Below, in pieces: positions 43,852-53,966 of a stretch of 64,000 nt of DNA. The notes under the pieces were generated by a model. It was not told the DNA's origin and did no database searches. It saw only the letters and a program-made list of their open reading frames with translations. Source of the stretch: Aliarcobacter sp. (GTDB lineage: Bacteria; Campylobacterota; Campylobacteria; Campylobacterales; Arcobacteraceae). Position 1 is the stretch's first letter. The number at the start of each line of letters is the position of its first letter. The translations under genes were made by a program, and so were the position numbers. The DNA is taken from contig JAQTXB010000003.1 of the NCBI GenBank assembly GCA_028688995.1, forward strand, positions 204,000-267,999, in the 5' to 3' direction.

Positions 43852-45051
43852 TTATTTCTCAATTCCTGATACAATTTTATAAGTATCATTTGCAATAACG
43901 AACTCTTCATTTGTAGGAATAACAAAGATTCTAGCAGCTGAACTATTTGTAGCAATGTCTCTAGCAACAGATCTTCTTTTGTTATTTTTTGTAGGGTCAA
44001 TGATTAATCCCATTCCATCAAGACCAGCACAAACAATCTCTCTGATTAACGATGAATTTTCACCAATTCCACCTGTGAAACATAATGCATCAACACCATC
44101 AAGTGCTGCAACATAAGCTCCAACATATTTTTTAATATTATATGCAACCATTTCAACAGCTAATCTACATCTATCATCACCATCTTGCATACCTTGTAAA
44201 ACTTCTCTTAAATCTGATGATTTTCCAGAAATTCCTAAAATACCAGATTTTTTGTTCATAATATCCATAATTTGGTCAATATCAAGACCTTCTTGTTTCA
44301 TCATATATGAAACTGCACCTGCACCAACATCTCCACATCTTGTTCCCATCATTAAACCTTGAACAGGAGTAAGACCCATAGAAGTATCAATACATTTACC
44401 ATTTAATACAGCACTTACAGAAGAACCATTTCCTAAGTGACAAACAATAACTCTTGTATTATGTTTTTTATCTAACATTCCTCTTGCTTCATTTGATACA
44501 AAGTAGTGACTTGTTCCATGGAAACCATATTTTCTAATACCATGTTTTGCATATTGCTCATAAGGTAATGCATACATATAAGCATAATCAGGCATAGTTT
44601 GGTGGAATGCAGTATCAAATACAGCAACATTTGGTTTACCAGGCATTAATTCTTGACAAATTTCCATACCCATGATATTTGCAGGATTGTGTAAAGGAGC
44701 TAATGGAATTAATTCTTTCATTTTTTCTATAACTCTTGGAGTTACCATAACAGATGAAGCGAACTCTTCTCCACCATGAACAGCTCTATGTCCAATAGCA
44801 TCAATATCATCAATAGAATTAATAACTTTACCTTCACTCTCAACTAATGTTTTTAATACTAATTCAATAGCTTCTTTATGAGTTGGCATTGAAACTTCTA
44901 AAGTTAATTTGTTTTCACCAAATTCATGTTTTAAAACTCCATCAATTCCAATTCTTTCACATAAACCAGTAGCTAAAACTTCTTTTGAAACTGGATTCAT
45001 TAATTGATACTTTAGAGATGAGCTTCCTGCATTTAAAATAAATACTAACAT
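43852..45051 (-). CDS. ackA: Acetate kinase, copy 1 (with pta)
   Basis: AckA interconverts acetyl-phosphate + ADP with acetate + ATP. It is 399 aa, normal length. Family motifs: VFILNAGSSSLKYQL at the N-terminus, GHRAVHGGEEF, HNPANIMGMEICQ, AVFDTAFHQTMP, KYGFHGTSH, CHLGNGSSVSA and ALCFTGGIGENSSLIR. It lies 26 nt downstream of pta, the classical pta-ackA pair. It is the most diverged of the three ackA genes here and the one most likely to be the housekeeping enzyme. Confidence 0.97.
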   Translation of the reverse strand: MLVFILNAGSSSLKYQLMNPVSKEVLATGLCERIGIDGVLKHEFGENKLTLEVSMPTHKEAIELVLKTLVESEGKVINSIDDIDAIGHRAVHGGEEFASSVMVTPRVIEKMKELIPLAPLHNPANIMGMEICQELMPGKPNVAVFDTAFHQTMPDYAYMYALPYEQYAKHGIRKYGFHGTSHYFVSNEARGMLDKKHNTRVIVCHLGNGSSVSAVLNGKCIDTSMGLTPVQGLMMGTRCGDVGAGAVSYMMKQEGLDIDQIMDIMNKKSGILGISGKSSDLREVLQGMQDGDDRCRLAVEMVAYNIKKYVGAYVAALDGVDALCFTGGIGENSSLIREIVCAGLDGMGLIIDPTKNNKRRSVARDIATNSSAARIFVIPTNEEFVIANDTYKIVSGIEK

Positions 45052-45077
45052 AATACTTTCCTTTTTTTGAGTTTAAA

Positions 45078-46073
45078 TTATTTGATTTGAGTTGCTGTAA
45101 TTGCAACTAAGTTTGCTATATCTTCTACTGAACAACCTCTTGATAAGTCATTTACAGGTTGATTTAATCCTTGAACAATTGGTCCATGAGCTTCAGCTCC
45201 TGCAAATCTTTGAACAAGTTTATAACCAATGTTTCCAGATTGTAAATCAGGGAATACTAAAATATTTGCATGTCCTGCTACTTTTGAACCTGGTGCTTTT
45301 TTAGCTCCAATAGCTTCAACGATTGCAGCATCCGCTTGTAATTCACCATCAAAAGAGAAAGTTACATTTCTATCTTCAAGAATTTCACAAGCAAATTGAA
45401 CTTTATCAACTAATGGATGTTTTGCACTTCCTTTTGTAGAAAAAGATAACATTGCAACTCTTGGATCAAGTCCAACAACACTTGCAGCAGTTGCAGCAGT
45501 TGCACAAGCAATATCAGCTAATTGTTCTGCATTTGGTTCAGGAATTACAGCGCAATCTGCAAATAATATTAAACCATTATCACCAAATTTACCATCAGCA
45601 GTTTCCATAATAAATGTAGATGAAACTGTATTAATTCCAGGAGCTGTTTTAATAACTTGAATAGCAGCTTTTAAAACATCAGCTGTTGGAGAGTTTGAAC
45701 CAGCAACTAATCCATCTGCATCACCAAGTCTTACCATCATACAACCAAAAAATCTTGGTTCAGTTGTCATAATTTCAGTAGCTTCTTCTTTTGAAAGATT
45801 TTTTGCTTTTCTTAACTCAACTAACTCATCGATGTATTTGTCTATGTTATCAAATTGCTTAGGATCAATTATAGTTGCACCCTCAATATTAGCGCCACAT
45901 TTAGCTGCATCAGCTTTGATAGTTTCAACATTTCCAATTAGAACAATTTTCGCAGTCTTCTCTTCTAAAACTTGTTGAGCAGCTTTTAAAACTCTCTCAT
46001 CTTCAGGCTCAGGAAGAACAATTGTTCTTAATTTTAATTTTGCTTTTTCTTTAATACTTTCGATTAAACCCAT
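45078..46073 (-). CDS. pta: Phosphate acetyltransferase
   Basis: Pta converts acetyl-CoA and phosphate to acetyl-phosphate and back. At 331 aa it is the short form with only the PTA_PTB catalytic domain and no regulatory DRTGG/CobB region. Motifs include MVRLGDADGLVAGSNSPTADVL and PDLQSGNIGYKLVQRF. Paired with ackA1 it can run acetate excretion or uptake. A variant of the recurrent palindrome lies about 120 nt upstream. Confidence 0.97.
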   Translation of the reverse strand: MGLIESIKEKAKLKLRTIVLPEPEDERVLKAAQQVLEEKTAKIVLIGNVETIKADAAKCGANIEGATIIDPKQFDNIDKYIDELVELRKAKNLSKEEATEIMTTEPRFFGCMMVRLGDADGLVAGSNSPTADVLKAAIQVIKTAPGINTVSSTFIMETADGKFGDNGLILFADCAVIPEPNAEQLADIACATAATAASVVGLDPRVAMLSFSTKGSAKHPLVDKVQFACEILEDRNVTFSFDGELQADAAIVEAIGAKKAPGSKVAGHANILVFPDLQSGNIGYKLVQRFAGAEAHGPIVQGLNQPVNDLSRGCSVEDIANLVAITATQIK

Positions 46074-46192
46074 GTTAAGTCATCCTTTCTACTTTGAACT
46101 TTGTGGAAAGATTATAATTGAAAAACATAGCATTAACATAGCAATGTTTTATAATCTTACTGAGTATAATTTTATATCATATTTCGAAAAAA

Positions 46193-46207
46193 GTACATTT
46201 TATATAC
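46193..46207. promoter_or_regulatory. Palindrome variant GTACAT-TTT-ATATAC upstream of pta
   Basis: Differs by one base from the palindrome at 11269-11283. It is the only structured element seen in the pta upstream region besides the ackA2 terminator hairpin. Confidence 0.4.
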
Positions 46208-46288
46208 ATTAATATAAAAAAAATACAAATGTGTGCAAAATTGTAATAGGATATTATGTAGATTGATTTTTATGGGTATATTTAGAAG

Positions 46289-46315
46289 AACGATGTACAA
46301 TAATTGTACATCGTT
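46289..46315 (-). terminator. Hairpin after ackA2
   Basis: Near-perfect palindrome with 13-nt arms centred at 46302 (core GATGTACAAT), 34 nt beyond the ackA2 stop. TTCTTCT follows on the minus strand. A related TGTACA-containing hairpin follows ackA3 at a similar distance, which favours a terminator over an operator. Confidence 0.55.
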
Positions 46316-46349
46316 TACAATTTTAAGTTAAATTCCAAATAGTAACAAA

Positions 46350-47543
46350 TTATTTAGATTTTACAAGATTATAAGTATCTTTTGCGATTACTAATTCTTC
46401 ATTTGTTGGAATAATATAAATTTTTGTTCTTGAATCTTTTTTGCTAATTTCTCTATTTCCTAATTCTCTAACTCTATTTCTTTCTGTATCAAGTTCAATT
46501 CCCATGAACTCTAAACCATGGCAAACTTTTTCTCTAATTAAATCAGAATTTTCTCCAATGCCAGCAGTAAAGCAAATAGCATCAACTCCACCCATTAATC
46601 CAGCATAAGAACATAAATATTTTTTAATTCTATTGCATAACATTTCAATAGTTATTTTAGATCTCATATCTCCATCTTTTGAAGCTTTTATTACTTCTCT
46701 TAAATCAGAACTAATTCCAGAAACACCTAAAATACCAGATTTTTTATTTAAATAATCAAGGATTTGATTTGAAGTTAGACCTTTTTTCTCCATTAAATAA
46801 GGAATAACCCCAGCATCAATATCTCCAGATCTTGTTCCCATAATTAATCCCTCAAGTGGAGTTAATCCCATTGATGTACTAATAGATTTTCCATCTCTAA
46901 CTGCACAAACAGATGAACCGTTTCCTAAGTGACAAACGATGATTTTTGAATCTTTTTTATTTAAAATTTTTACAGCTTCATTTGATACATAGTAGTGACT
47001 TGTTCCATGAAATCCATATTTTCTTAAATGATGTTCAGTGTAATCACTATATGGAACAGCATATAAAAAGTTTTCTTTTGTCATAGTTTGGTGAAATGCT
47101 GTATCAAATGTTGCAACATTTGGAACATTTGGCATTAATTCTTGACAAATTTTTATTCCTAAAAGATGAGCTGGATTGTGTAATGGAGCAAGAGGAATTA
47201 ATTGTTCAATTTTTTCAATAACATCTTTATCTATAATAGTAGATTCTTTGAAAAATTCTCCACCATGTACAACTCTATGCCCAATTGCTTGAATCTCTTT
47301 AATTGAGTTTATTACTTTTGTTTCATCATTAGTTAAAATTCTAAGAACTAATTCAATAGCTTCTTTATGTGTTGGAATTGGTAATTCAAAAGTTAATTTC
47401 TTATTTTCCCCAACTTCATGTTTTAAAATCCCATCAATACCGATTCTTTCAACTAATCCACTAGCTTTTAATTCAGCTGTTTTAGCATTTATTAATTGAT
47501 ATTTTAAAGAAGATGAACCAGCGTTTAATACAAATACTAACAT
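46350..47543 (-). CDS. ackA: Acetate kinase, copy 2
   Basis: This 397-aa acetate kinase is read from ATG at 47541-47543 (MLVFVLNAGSSSLKYQL), matching both paralogues. A further upstream ATG would add six residues but lies before the AAAGGAA ribosome-binding site. All active-site motifs are present: GHRVVHGGEFF, KYGFHGTSHYYVS, CHLGNGSSVCA and GGVDAICFTAGIGENS. It is much closer to copy 3 than to copy 1. It has its own downstream hairpin and no pta partner. Confidence 0.95.
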   Translation of the reverse strand: MLVFVLNAGSSSLKYQLINAKTAELKASGLVERIGIDGILKHEVGENKKLTFELPIPTHKEAIELVLRILTNDETKVINSIKEIQAIGHRVVHGGEFFKESTIIDKDVIEKIEQLIPLAPLHNPAHLLGIKICQELMPNVPNVATFDTAFHQTMTKENFLYAVPYSDYTEHHLRKYGFHGTSHYYVSNEAVKILNKKDSKIIVCHLGNGSSVCAVRDGKSISTSMGLTPLEGLIMGTRSGDIDAGVIPYLMEKKGLTSNQILDYLNKKSGILGVSGISSDLREVIKASKDGDMRSKITIEMLCNRIKKYLCSYAGLMGGVDAICFTAGIGENSDLIREKVCHGLEFMGIELDTERNRVRELGNREISKKDSRTKIYIIPTNEELVIAKDTYNLVKSK

Positions 47544-47757
47544 ATATATTTCCTTTATCATTTTTGAGATAATTTTTATATCAAATTGTAGTAAATCTTA
47601 AATCTAAATTTGCTTTTAAAATTAATTTTATTCTATAAAAAAGAGAATATTTTAATTAAAAGAATTACAAAAAAAGAATAAAGAAAAAAATATTTAATGA
47701 AATTAGCTAAAAAAGATAATCAAAATGATTTATTTGGTTCGAATTTGTAAGTTTTAA

Positions 47758-47788
47758 AGTAATATGTACAATATATGTACACATTACT
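47758..47788 (-). terminator. Hairpin after ackA3
   Basis: A 13-bp stem with one G-U pair (47758-47770 / 47776-47788), 39 nt after the ackA3 stop, followed by TTTAAAA on the minus strand. Confidence 0.55.
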
Positions 47789-47827
47789 CAATTTTATAAT
47801 ATGATTCTGATTTGTAACAGATTTATT

Positions 47828-49018
47828 TTATTTAATAAGATTATAAGTATCTTTTGCAATAACTAATTCTTCATTTGTAGGAATAACAAAGATTTTAGTT
47901 TTTGAAGTGTTTTTACTAATTTCCCTAGTTACGTGTGTTTTTACTTCATTTTTTTCATTATCAAGTTCTACACCCATAAAATTCAGATTATCACAAACTC
48001 TTTCTCTAATAAGACTAGAATTTTCTCCAATACCAGCTGTAAAACAAATTGCATCAGCTCCTCCTAATAATCCAGAATAAGAGCAAATATATTTTTTTAC
48101 TCTATTACACATCATATCAATTGTAACATTTGCTCTTTGATCTCCATCATTTGCAGCACTTATTATTTCTCTTAGATCTGAACTAATTCCAGAAACTCCT
48201 AATATTCCAGATTTTTTATTTAAATAATCAATAATTTGGTGAGTATCCATACTTTTTTTATCCATTAAATATGGAATGATTCCTGGGTCAATATCTCCAC
48301 TTCTTGTACCCATCATCAATCCTCCTAGTGGAGTTAATCCCATAGTTGTGTTAATTGATTTTCCATCTTTTATTGCACAAATTGATGAACCATTTCCAAG
48401 GTGACAAACGATAATTTTAGAATCTTTTTTATTGTTTAAAAGTTTAATTGCTTCTTTTGAAACGTAATTGTGAGATGTACCATGAAATCCATATTTTCTT
48501 AAATGATGTTCTGTGTAATCTTCATGAGGAACAGGAAATAAAAAATGTGTTTCAGGCATAGTTTGGTGAAATGCAGTATCAAATACAGCTACATTTGGAA
48601 TATTTGGCATTAACTCCATACATATTTTCATACCTAAAATATTAGCAGGATTATGTAGTGGTGCTAAAGGAATTAATTCCTCAATTTTTTTTATTACTTT
48701 ATCTGTAACAAGAGTTGATTCTTTGAAATATTCTCCTCCATGTGCAACTCTATGACCAATTGCTTGAATTTCATCAATAGAGTTTATAGTTTTTGTTTCA
48801 TCATGTGTAAGTGTTTCTAATATAAGTTCAATAGCTTCTTTATGCGATGGTATATATTCTTCAATAGTTAATTTTTTATTTTCAGAAATTATATGCTTTA
48901 ATACACCATCTATCCCAATTCTCTCAACAATTCCACTAGCTTTTAATTCAGAAGTTTCAGCGTTGATTAATTGATATTTTAAAGATGATGACCCAGCATT
49001 TAATACAAATACTAACAT
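47828..49018 (-). CDS. ackA: Acetate kinase, copy 3
   Basis: This 396-aa acetate kinase has intact motifs: VFVLNAGSSSLKYQL, GHRVAHGGEYF, KYGFHGTSHNYVS, CHLGNGSSICA and GGADAICFTAGIGENSSLIR. Similar to copy 2 throughout, so these two arose by duplication after splitting from copy 1. It lies 16 nt downstream of the exonuclease gene and may be co-transcribed with the DUF294/exonuclease pair. Propionate kinase activity is possible, since AckA and TdcD families overlap. Confidence 0.95.
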   Translation of the reverse strand: MLVFVLNAGSSSLKYQLINAETSELKASGIVERIGIDGVLKHIISENKKLTIEEYIPSHKEAIELILETLTHDETKTINSIDEIQAIGHRVAHGGEYFKESTLVTDKVIKKIEELIPLAPLHNPANILGMKICMELMPNIPNVAVFDTAFHQTMPETHFLFPVPHEDYTEHHLRKYGFHGTSHNYVSKEAIKLLNNKKDSKIIVCHLGNGSSICAIKDGKSINTTMGLTPLGGLMMGTRSGDIDPGIIPYLMDKKSMDTHQIIDYLNKKSGILGVSGISSDLREIISAANDGDQRANVTIDMMCNRVKKYICSYSGLLGGADAICFTAGIGENSSLIRERVCDNLNFMGVELDNEKNEVKTHVTREISKNTSKTKIFVIPTNEELVIAKDTYNLIK

Positions 49019-49034
49019 AGATATTTTCCCTTTT

Positions 49035-49655
49035 TTAATTAATTTTTACTTTTGGTAAATTCTTAAGTTTTATGAAAATCATTGAAGTCATAATTGCGTC
49101 ATTATATGCATCATGTTTTCCAAGACTAGGAATTTGTAATTCACTCATTATTGTATTAAATCTTAAATCAATGTGTCCCTGAGGAATTATTTCAATTTTG
49201 TAATCATGATAAATTGCAGAAACTTCAAGAGTTTTATTTGGAAGAGTAATTCCTAGTTTTGGTTTTACATATTTATTAATCATTGCAATATCAAATTCTA
49301 AAAAATATCCAACTAAAGTTCTATTTCCAATAAATTCTAAAAACTCTTCTATTACAGTATTTATATCCTCTGCATCTTCTAAATCACATACTCTAATATG
49401 ATGAATTTTTATAGCATCTGCTTGAAGTTTTGTTTTTGGTTTTACAAATTTCACAAACTTTTTACTTGAAACTATTGTATTGTTTTTAATTATAACTGCA
49501 CCAATTGAGACAATATCATCTTTTTTGGGATTTAATCCCGTTGTTTCACAATCAAAACAAACATACTCTTCATCATTTGGTTCATCAAATAAAAATAGAT
49601 ATTTATTATCTTTTAACTTTTTTTTATTAAAATAGTTTTTTATACTTCTAAACAT
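49035..49655 (-). CDS. DEDDh 3'-5' exonuclease (DnaQ-like), pair 1
   Basis: The protein is 206 aa. Exo I motif FDCETTGLNPKKDDIVSIGAV, Exo II around LVGYFLEFDIAMINKY, and Exo III with HDAYNDAIMTS. It resembles the epsilon subunit/RNase T group but is a stand-alone domain. Its start overlaps the end of the DUF294 gene by 8 nt, so the two proteins are coupled. The same pair recurs at 56124-58576. The cellular substrate is unknown. Confidence 0.88.
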   Translation of the reverse strand: MFRSIKNYFNKKKLKDNKYLFLFDEPNDEEYVCFDCETTGLNPKKDDIVSIGAVIIKNNTIVSSKKFVKFVKPKTKLQADAIKIHHIRVCDLEDAEDINTVIEEFLEFIGNRTLVGYFLEFDIAMINKYVKPKLGITLPNKTLEVSAIYHDYKIEIIPQGHIDLRFNTIMSELQIPSLGKHDAYNDAIMTSMIFIKLKNLPKVKIN

Positions 49656-51489
49656 AGTTCAACTTAAAGTGGAATTCTAATTTCTTTTTTAATTTGTTTA
49701 CAATTTTAAATGACTCTTTTAATAAATCTTTTTCCATTGTATTTAAATTATTAGGATTGATATAGTTATCTACTTTTTCTTTTCTGTCTAATTTTTCTAA
49801 ATTTGATTTTAGATTTATATTAGTTAAAAAATTAAGTGCCATTATTAATTCAGTTGCTAGTTCATTATCAATAACACCTTTTTCACTTAGGGTTTTTATT
49901 CTTTTTGTTGTATTTGTGTTAAAAATTTTATGTTCTAAACTTAGACTTCTAATTCCTTGAACAATTATAAATATTCCACCTTTTTTAATATTTATTTCAT
50001 TTTTATGTTTGTCATCTTTGTTATTAAAAACAAATCCATCAAAAAATCCTAATGGAACATCAAAACTTGTAATTATTTTTGCAAAGTGTGCATTAAATAG
50101 TATAGAATTATCAGCAACTCCAAATAGATAATTTTTTAATTGAGTAAGTAAATCTATATCTCCAGAAACACAAATTGCATCATAAAAGATTGCAAGATTC
50201 ATAAAATTATCAGGTGAAGGTTGATTTATCCAAGTAAAAATCAAATCTTTAAAATCAGAGACTTTTCTACACCAATATGGATTTGAAACCATGATATTCC
50301 CTTCACATCTAGGAAATCCAAAATCAACTAAAGTTTCAGTAAATTTAGATGTAAATTCTTGAAGTTCTTTTTCTCCTATTGGGCAATCATCTGCTAATAT
50401 TATTGCATTATCTTGGTCAGTTTTTAGGATTTGTTCTCCTCTTCCTTCACTTCCCATAACTACTAAAGCTGATTTTTCATATAGTTCAACAGGTGCTAAA
50501 AGTTTATATAATTTATCTAATAATTTTTTATTTAGTTGATTTATTAATTTAGCAATAAATTCAATTTTAACACCTTTTGCATTTAAAGATTTGATTATTT
50601 TAATAAATGATAAAGAGGCTTCTTTTAACTCTTCAACAGTTTCTGCGTTTACGATTTGATTTGAAACTGCAAAAGTATTTGTGGCAAAAAATGAAGATAG
50701 AGAAATTTGATCTAATATTCCACTAATTTCATTTTTTTCATTTTTAACTACAACTCTTTTTAGCCCATGTTTTGCCATGATTAATTGGGCATTAAATAAA
50801 AAATCTTCTTCATTTATATAGATTAAGCCTTTTGATGCGATTTTTATAACTTTATCATCAAAATCCATTCTATTTAATATAACTTTTTGTCTAAAATCAG
50901 AATCTGTAATAATAAACATTTCACCACTTTTATCTTTTAGTAAAAGTGTTGGAACTTTTTCTTTTTTTATTATACTTGCAGCTTCAAAAATTGTTTTTTC
51001 TTCATCAATAATTACAGCTTTATGAATTTTTGCATCTTTTACTTTTGCAATCATAATATTTGCCATCTCTTTATTTTTTTCATTATTGATATTTGTATTC
51101 AATTTTTCTGAAATAGATTGAAAAAAGTAGTTTTCTAATGTAGGATTTTCATGTAGAGTTTTTATAAAAATTTCTCTTGGAAGTGTATAACAAATTGTCT
51201 CTTGAGCAGTTATAAAACTATTTTTAGAGTAGTTTTCAATCAATGAAACAGAATCAAAAATTTCATTATTTGAATAGATTGATAAAACTTCACCCTCTTG
51301 TTTTTCTTGAACCAATCCTTTTAGTATAAAAAAAAGGTGAGTTGGAGTACTTTCTTTTGCTTGTAAAACTTCATTTTCTTTAAAATAAACAATATCAATG
51401 TTTTCTACAAATGTTTCTAATTGGCTTGCAGTTAGGTCTTCAAATGGATGAATTGCTGATATGAAAGATTCTTGTTCTAGTATACTCAT
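49648..51489 (-). CDS. cNMP-binding/CBS/DUF294 nucleotidyltransferase-like protein, pair 1
   Basis: About 613 aa from ATG at 51487-51489 (MSILEQESFISAIHPFE), preceded by GGGAG. Domains: a cyclic-nucleotide-binding fold (about 15-130), a CBS pair (about 155-280), a DUF294 GlnD-like nucleotidyltransferase with VMGSEGRGEQILKTDQDNA (about residue 345) and a C-terminal DUF294_C helical domain. Such proteins look like nucleotide-sensing uridylyl/adenylyltransferases. Position upstream of acetate kinase and downstream of an acetate symporter suggests a link to acetate metabolism (inference). Confidence 0.88.
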   Translation of the reverse strand: MSILEQESFISAIHPFEDLTASQLETFVENIDIVYFKENEVLQAKESTPTHLFFILKGLVQEKQEGEVLSIYSNNEIFDSVSLIENYSKNSFITAQETICYTLPREIFIKTLHENPTLENYFFQSISEKLNTNINNEKNKEMANIMIAKVKDAKIHKAVIIDEEKTIFEAASIIKKEKVPTLLLKDKSGEMFIITDSDFRQKVILNRMDFDDKVIKIASKGLIYINEEDFLFNAQLIMAKHGLKRVVVKNEKNEISGILDQISLSSFFATNTFAVSNQIVNAETVEELKEASLSFIKIIKSLNAKGVKIEFIAKLINQLNKKLLDKLYKLLAPVELYEKSALVVMGSEGRGEQILKTDQDNAIILADDCPIGEKELQEFTSKFTETLVDFGFPRCEGNIMVSNPYWCRKVSDFKDLIFTWINQPSPDNFMNLAIFYDAICVSGDIDLLTQLKNYLFGVADNSILFNAHFAKIITSFDVPLGFFDGFVFNNKDDKHKNEINIKKGGIFIIVQGIRSLSLEHKIFNTNTTKRIKTLSEKGVIDNELATELIMALNFLTNINLKSNLEKLDRKEKVDNYINPNNLNTMEKDLLKESFKIVNKLKKKLEFHFKLNYV

Positions 51490-51498
51490 AGTGCTCCC

Positions 51499-51515
51499 TT
51501 TATATAAAATATACA
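51499..51515. promoter_or_regulatory. Palindrome variant TTTATATAAAATATACA before the DUF294 gene
   Basis: One mismatch from TGTATATAAAATATACA. It is only 10 nt upstream of the start codon, overlapping the ribosome-binding region, so a bound protein could block expression. Confidence 0.35.
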
Positions 51516-51576
51516 TAAATAATAGCTAAATATGTATAAGGAAATTATTACTTTTTATAGGATATTTTAGGAAAAT

Positions 51577-51606
51577 AAATCAAAGAAGAATCCTCTTCTT
51601 TGATTT
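51577..51606 (-). terminator. Terminator of actP1
   Basis: A 13-bp stem (51577-51589 / 51594-51606), loop ATCC, 7 nt after the actP1 stop, followed on the minus strand by ATTTTCC. Confidence 0.75.
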
Positions 51607-51613
51607 ATAAAAA

Positions 51614-53263
51614 TTAGTGAGAAACAGCTCCTGCTGCACCAATACCAGTATTTGCTCTAACATTTTGAGCTCTAAATAATTCTTTTTCTCTTTTTGCTCT
51701 AGGAGAGTTATCAATTTTTGAGAAGAACCAAATAGAAACAAATGCTACAGTTACTGAAAATAGTGCAGGGTGAGCATAAGGGAAAATAGCTTTTTCATTT
51801 CCTAAAATTTGTACCCAAACATTTGGCCCTAAAATTACAAGTGCAACAGCTGCAATTAGTCCCATGAATCCACCAATAAATGCACCTCTTGTAGTTAATC
51901 CTCTCCAGTAAATTGAAAGGAATAAAATAGGGAAGTTAGCACTAGCAGCAATTCCAAATGCAAGACCTACCATATAAGCAATATTTTGAGATTCAAAAGC
52001 GATACCCAATACAACTCCAATTATTCCCATAATAATTACAGTGATTTTTGAGATTTTTACAACTTTTTCATCACTTGCATTTGGATTAATTACATTTGCA
52101 TAAATATCATGAGATATTGCACTTGCACCTGCAAGTGTTAATCCAGAAACAACTGCTAAGATTGTAGCAAAAGCAACAGCTGAAATAAATCCTAAAAATG
52201 CGTTTCCACCTAACATATGTGATAAGTGAACAGAAGCCATATTACTTCCACCAAATAGTTTTCCATCTACAAAATATTGTGCACCATCAGCAGAATTTAA
52301 AAATGCAATTGCACCAAATCCAACGATTGTAATAATTATCCAGAAATATGCAACAAATCCAGTTGCATAAACAACAGATTTTCTAGCTTCTTTTGCATTT
52401 CCAACAGTAAAGAATCTCATTAAAACGTGAGGTAAACCAGCAGTTCCAAGCATTAAAGCCATACCTAATGAAATAGCTGAAATTGGGTCTGTAATAAATC
52501 CACCTGGACTTAAAATTGCTTCACCTGATTTATGATTTTCAACAGCTTTAACAGCAAGTGATTCAAATGAAAAATCAAAATGGTATAAAACCATTACAGC
52601 CATAAATGAAACACCAGATAATAATAAACAAGCTTTAATAATTTGTACCCAAGTAGTTGCTAACATTCCACCAAAAGTAACATAAATAATCATTAATGCT
52701 CCAACCATTAAAACAGCATAAGCATAATCCATACCAAATAATACTTGGATTAATTTTCCAGCCCCAACCATTTGAGCAATAAGGTATAAAACTACAACTG
52801 AAATAGAACCAAACGCAGCTAAAGTTCTAATCTCTTTTTGTCCTAATCTATATGCAGCAATATCAGCAAATGTAAATTTACCTAAGTTTCTTAATTTCTC
52901 AGCCATAAAGAATAAAATTACAGGCCAACCAACTAAAAATGAAACCGCATAAATTACTCCATCATAACCTTTCATATAAATAAGACCAGATACCCCAAGA
53001 AATGCAGCAGCAGACATATAATCTCCAGCAATTGCTAATCCATTTTGAAAACCAGTAATTCCTCCACCTGCTGTATAAAAATCACTTGCAGATTTTGTTT
53101 TTTTTGCAGCCCAATAAGTAACACCTAATGTTCCAGCAATGAAAATAAAAAACATAATAATTGCAGGAACATTAAGTTCTCTTTTTGTTGCTTCAAAAGT
53201 TGCATCACCAGCAGCGAATGCACCTAATGCAATGATTGAAATTAACGCTAAAATTTTCAACAT
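51614..53263 (-). CDS. actP: Cation/acetate symporter, copy 1
   Basis: This 549-aa member of the sodium:solute symporter family has about 13-14 hydrophobic helices. ActP-type features include [28 protein letters not shown] near the N-terminus and [25 protein letters not shown]. It takes up acetate or other short carboxylates with a cation. It follows its DUF485 partner with a shared base and has a strong terminator. It is very similar to copy 2. Confidence 0.94.
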   Translation of the reverse strand: MLKILALISIIALGAFAAGDATFEATKRELNVPAIIMFFIFIAGTLGVTYWAAKKTKSASDFYTAGGGITGFQNGLAIAGDYMSAAAFLGVSGLIYMKGYDGVIYAVSFLVGWPVILFFMAEKLRNLGKFTFADIAAYRLGQKEIRTLAAFGSISVVVLYLIAQMVGAGKLIQVLFGMDYAYAVLMVGALMIIYVTFGGMLATTWVQIIKACLLLSGVSFMAVMVLYHFDFSFESLAVKAVENHKSGEAILSPGGFITDPISAISLGMALMLGTAGLPHVLMRFFTVGNAKEARKSVVYATGFVAYFWIIITIVGFGAIAFLNSADGAQYFVDGKLFGGSNMASVHLSHMLGGNAFLGFISAVAFATILAVVSGLTLAGASAISHDIYANVINPNASDEKVVKISKITVIIMGIIGVVLGIAFESQNIAYMVGLAFGIAASANFPILFLSIYWRGLTTRGAFIGGFMGLIAAVALVILGPNVWVQILGNEKAIFPYAHPALFSVTVAFVSIWFFSKIDNSPRAKREKELFRAQNVRANTGIGAAGAVSH

Positions 53264-53577
53264 TATATTAGCCCCTTTACATCTTTTTTAATTTCGTTAG
53301 TTAAATCTTCAAATTCACCATTTGCTCTTTTTACATAAATAAGAGTTGTAATAAAACTAAGTACTAATATTGCTAATGCAATAGGAAATGCTATTGTTGT
53401 AATTCCATCACCTATTTTTGTAGCCAATAATTCTTTGTCAAATGCAATAACTAAAATATATGCATAAAACATCACTAGTACAAAAATACCTAATTTGATA
53501 CCTAAGCCATTTCTTTTTGAAACTAATTCCTTATATTTTGGATTAGATTCAATTCGTTCAACTAATTCGTCGTTCAT
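53263..53577 (-). CDS. DUF485 membrane protein, partner of actP1
   Basis: This 104-aa YjcH-type protein has two TM helices (about 28-50 and 60-83) and conserved [15 protein letters not shown] before the first. DUF485 genes are almost always directly upstream of actP-like symporters, as here, and probably help assemble or regulate them. ATG follows AAGGAAG. Confidence 0.9.
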   Translation of the reverse strand: MNDELVERIESNPKYKELVSKRNGLGIKLGIFVLVMFYAYILVIAFDKELLATKIGDGITTIAFPIALAILVLSFITTLIYVKRANGEFEDLTNEIKKDVKGLI

Positions 53578-53729
53578 TTTGCTTCCTTTTTATCTAACAT
53601 TTTTAAATGTTATCCTTATCTCTCCATTCCTTATTAACTTAATTTAAGCGCAGCATTAAAGTAGCAAATAAGGTAAATGTTTTTTATTATACATATAAAT
53701 AAAAATTCAGAATATTTTTTTATAGGAAT

Positions 53730-53747
53730 TGTATATAAAATAATACA
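53730..53747. promoter_or_regulatory. Palindrome variant TGTATAT-AAA-ATAATACA upstream of DUF485-actP1
   Basis: Matches TGTATATAAAATATACA except for one inserted base in the right arm. It lies about 155 nt upstream of the DUF485 start. Confidence 0.35.
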
Positions 53748-53932
53748 TGTTTGTAGATTTGTAACATAAAATATAATTATAAATTATTATATTTAATTGT
53801 TAAATTTAAGTTATTTTTAATAATTTAAAAATAAGTATCAATTGTGACTAAAAGTCTAAAGGAAGGAGTTTAATTTAAAATATTAAGATTTATTTAAGAA
53901 AATTAGATAAGAAGAGATTATAAAAGGAAATT

Positions 53933-53956
53933 ACTAAAGAGAAAAATCTCTTTAGT
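53933..53956 (-). terminator. Hairpin after actP2
   Basis: Perfect 10-bp stem (53933-53942 / 53947-53956) with loop AAAA, 10 nt after the actP2 stop. Only a weak T-tract (AATTTCC) follows. Confidence 0.65.
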
Positions 53957-53966
53957 AAAATTAAGA

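Larger units (their letters stand above)
53578..53966. other. 389-bp intergenic region upstream of DUF485-actP1
   Basis: No credible gene was seen here. It holds the actP2 terminator hairpin at its right end (53933-53956), a palindrome variant at 53730-53747, several AT-rich -10-like sequences on the minus strand and the ribosome-binding site for DUF485. An AAGGAAGGAG tract near 53859 on the plus strand has no start codon after it. Confidence 0.6.

Noticed and set aside
46289..47788. TGTACA palindromes as operators of pta or ackA2
   Set aside because: Both lie a similar short distance after stop codons and fold as strong hairpins, so transcript ends are the simpler reading.
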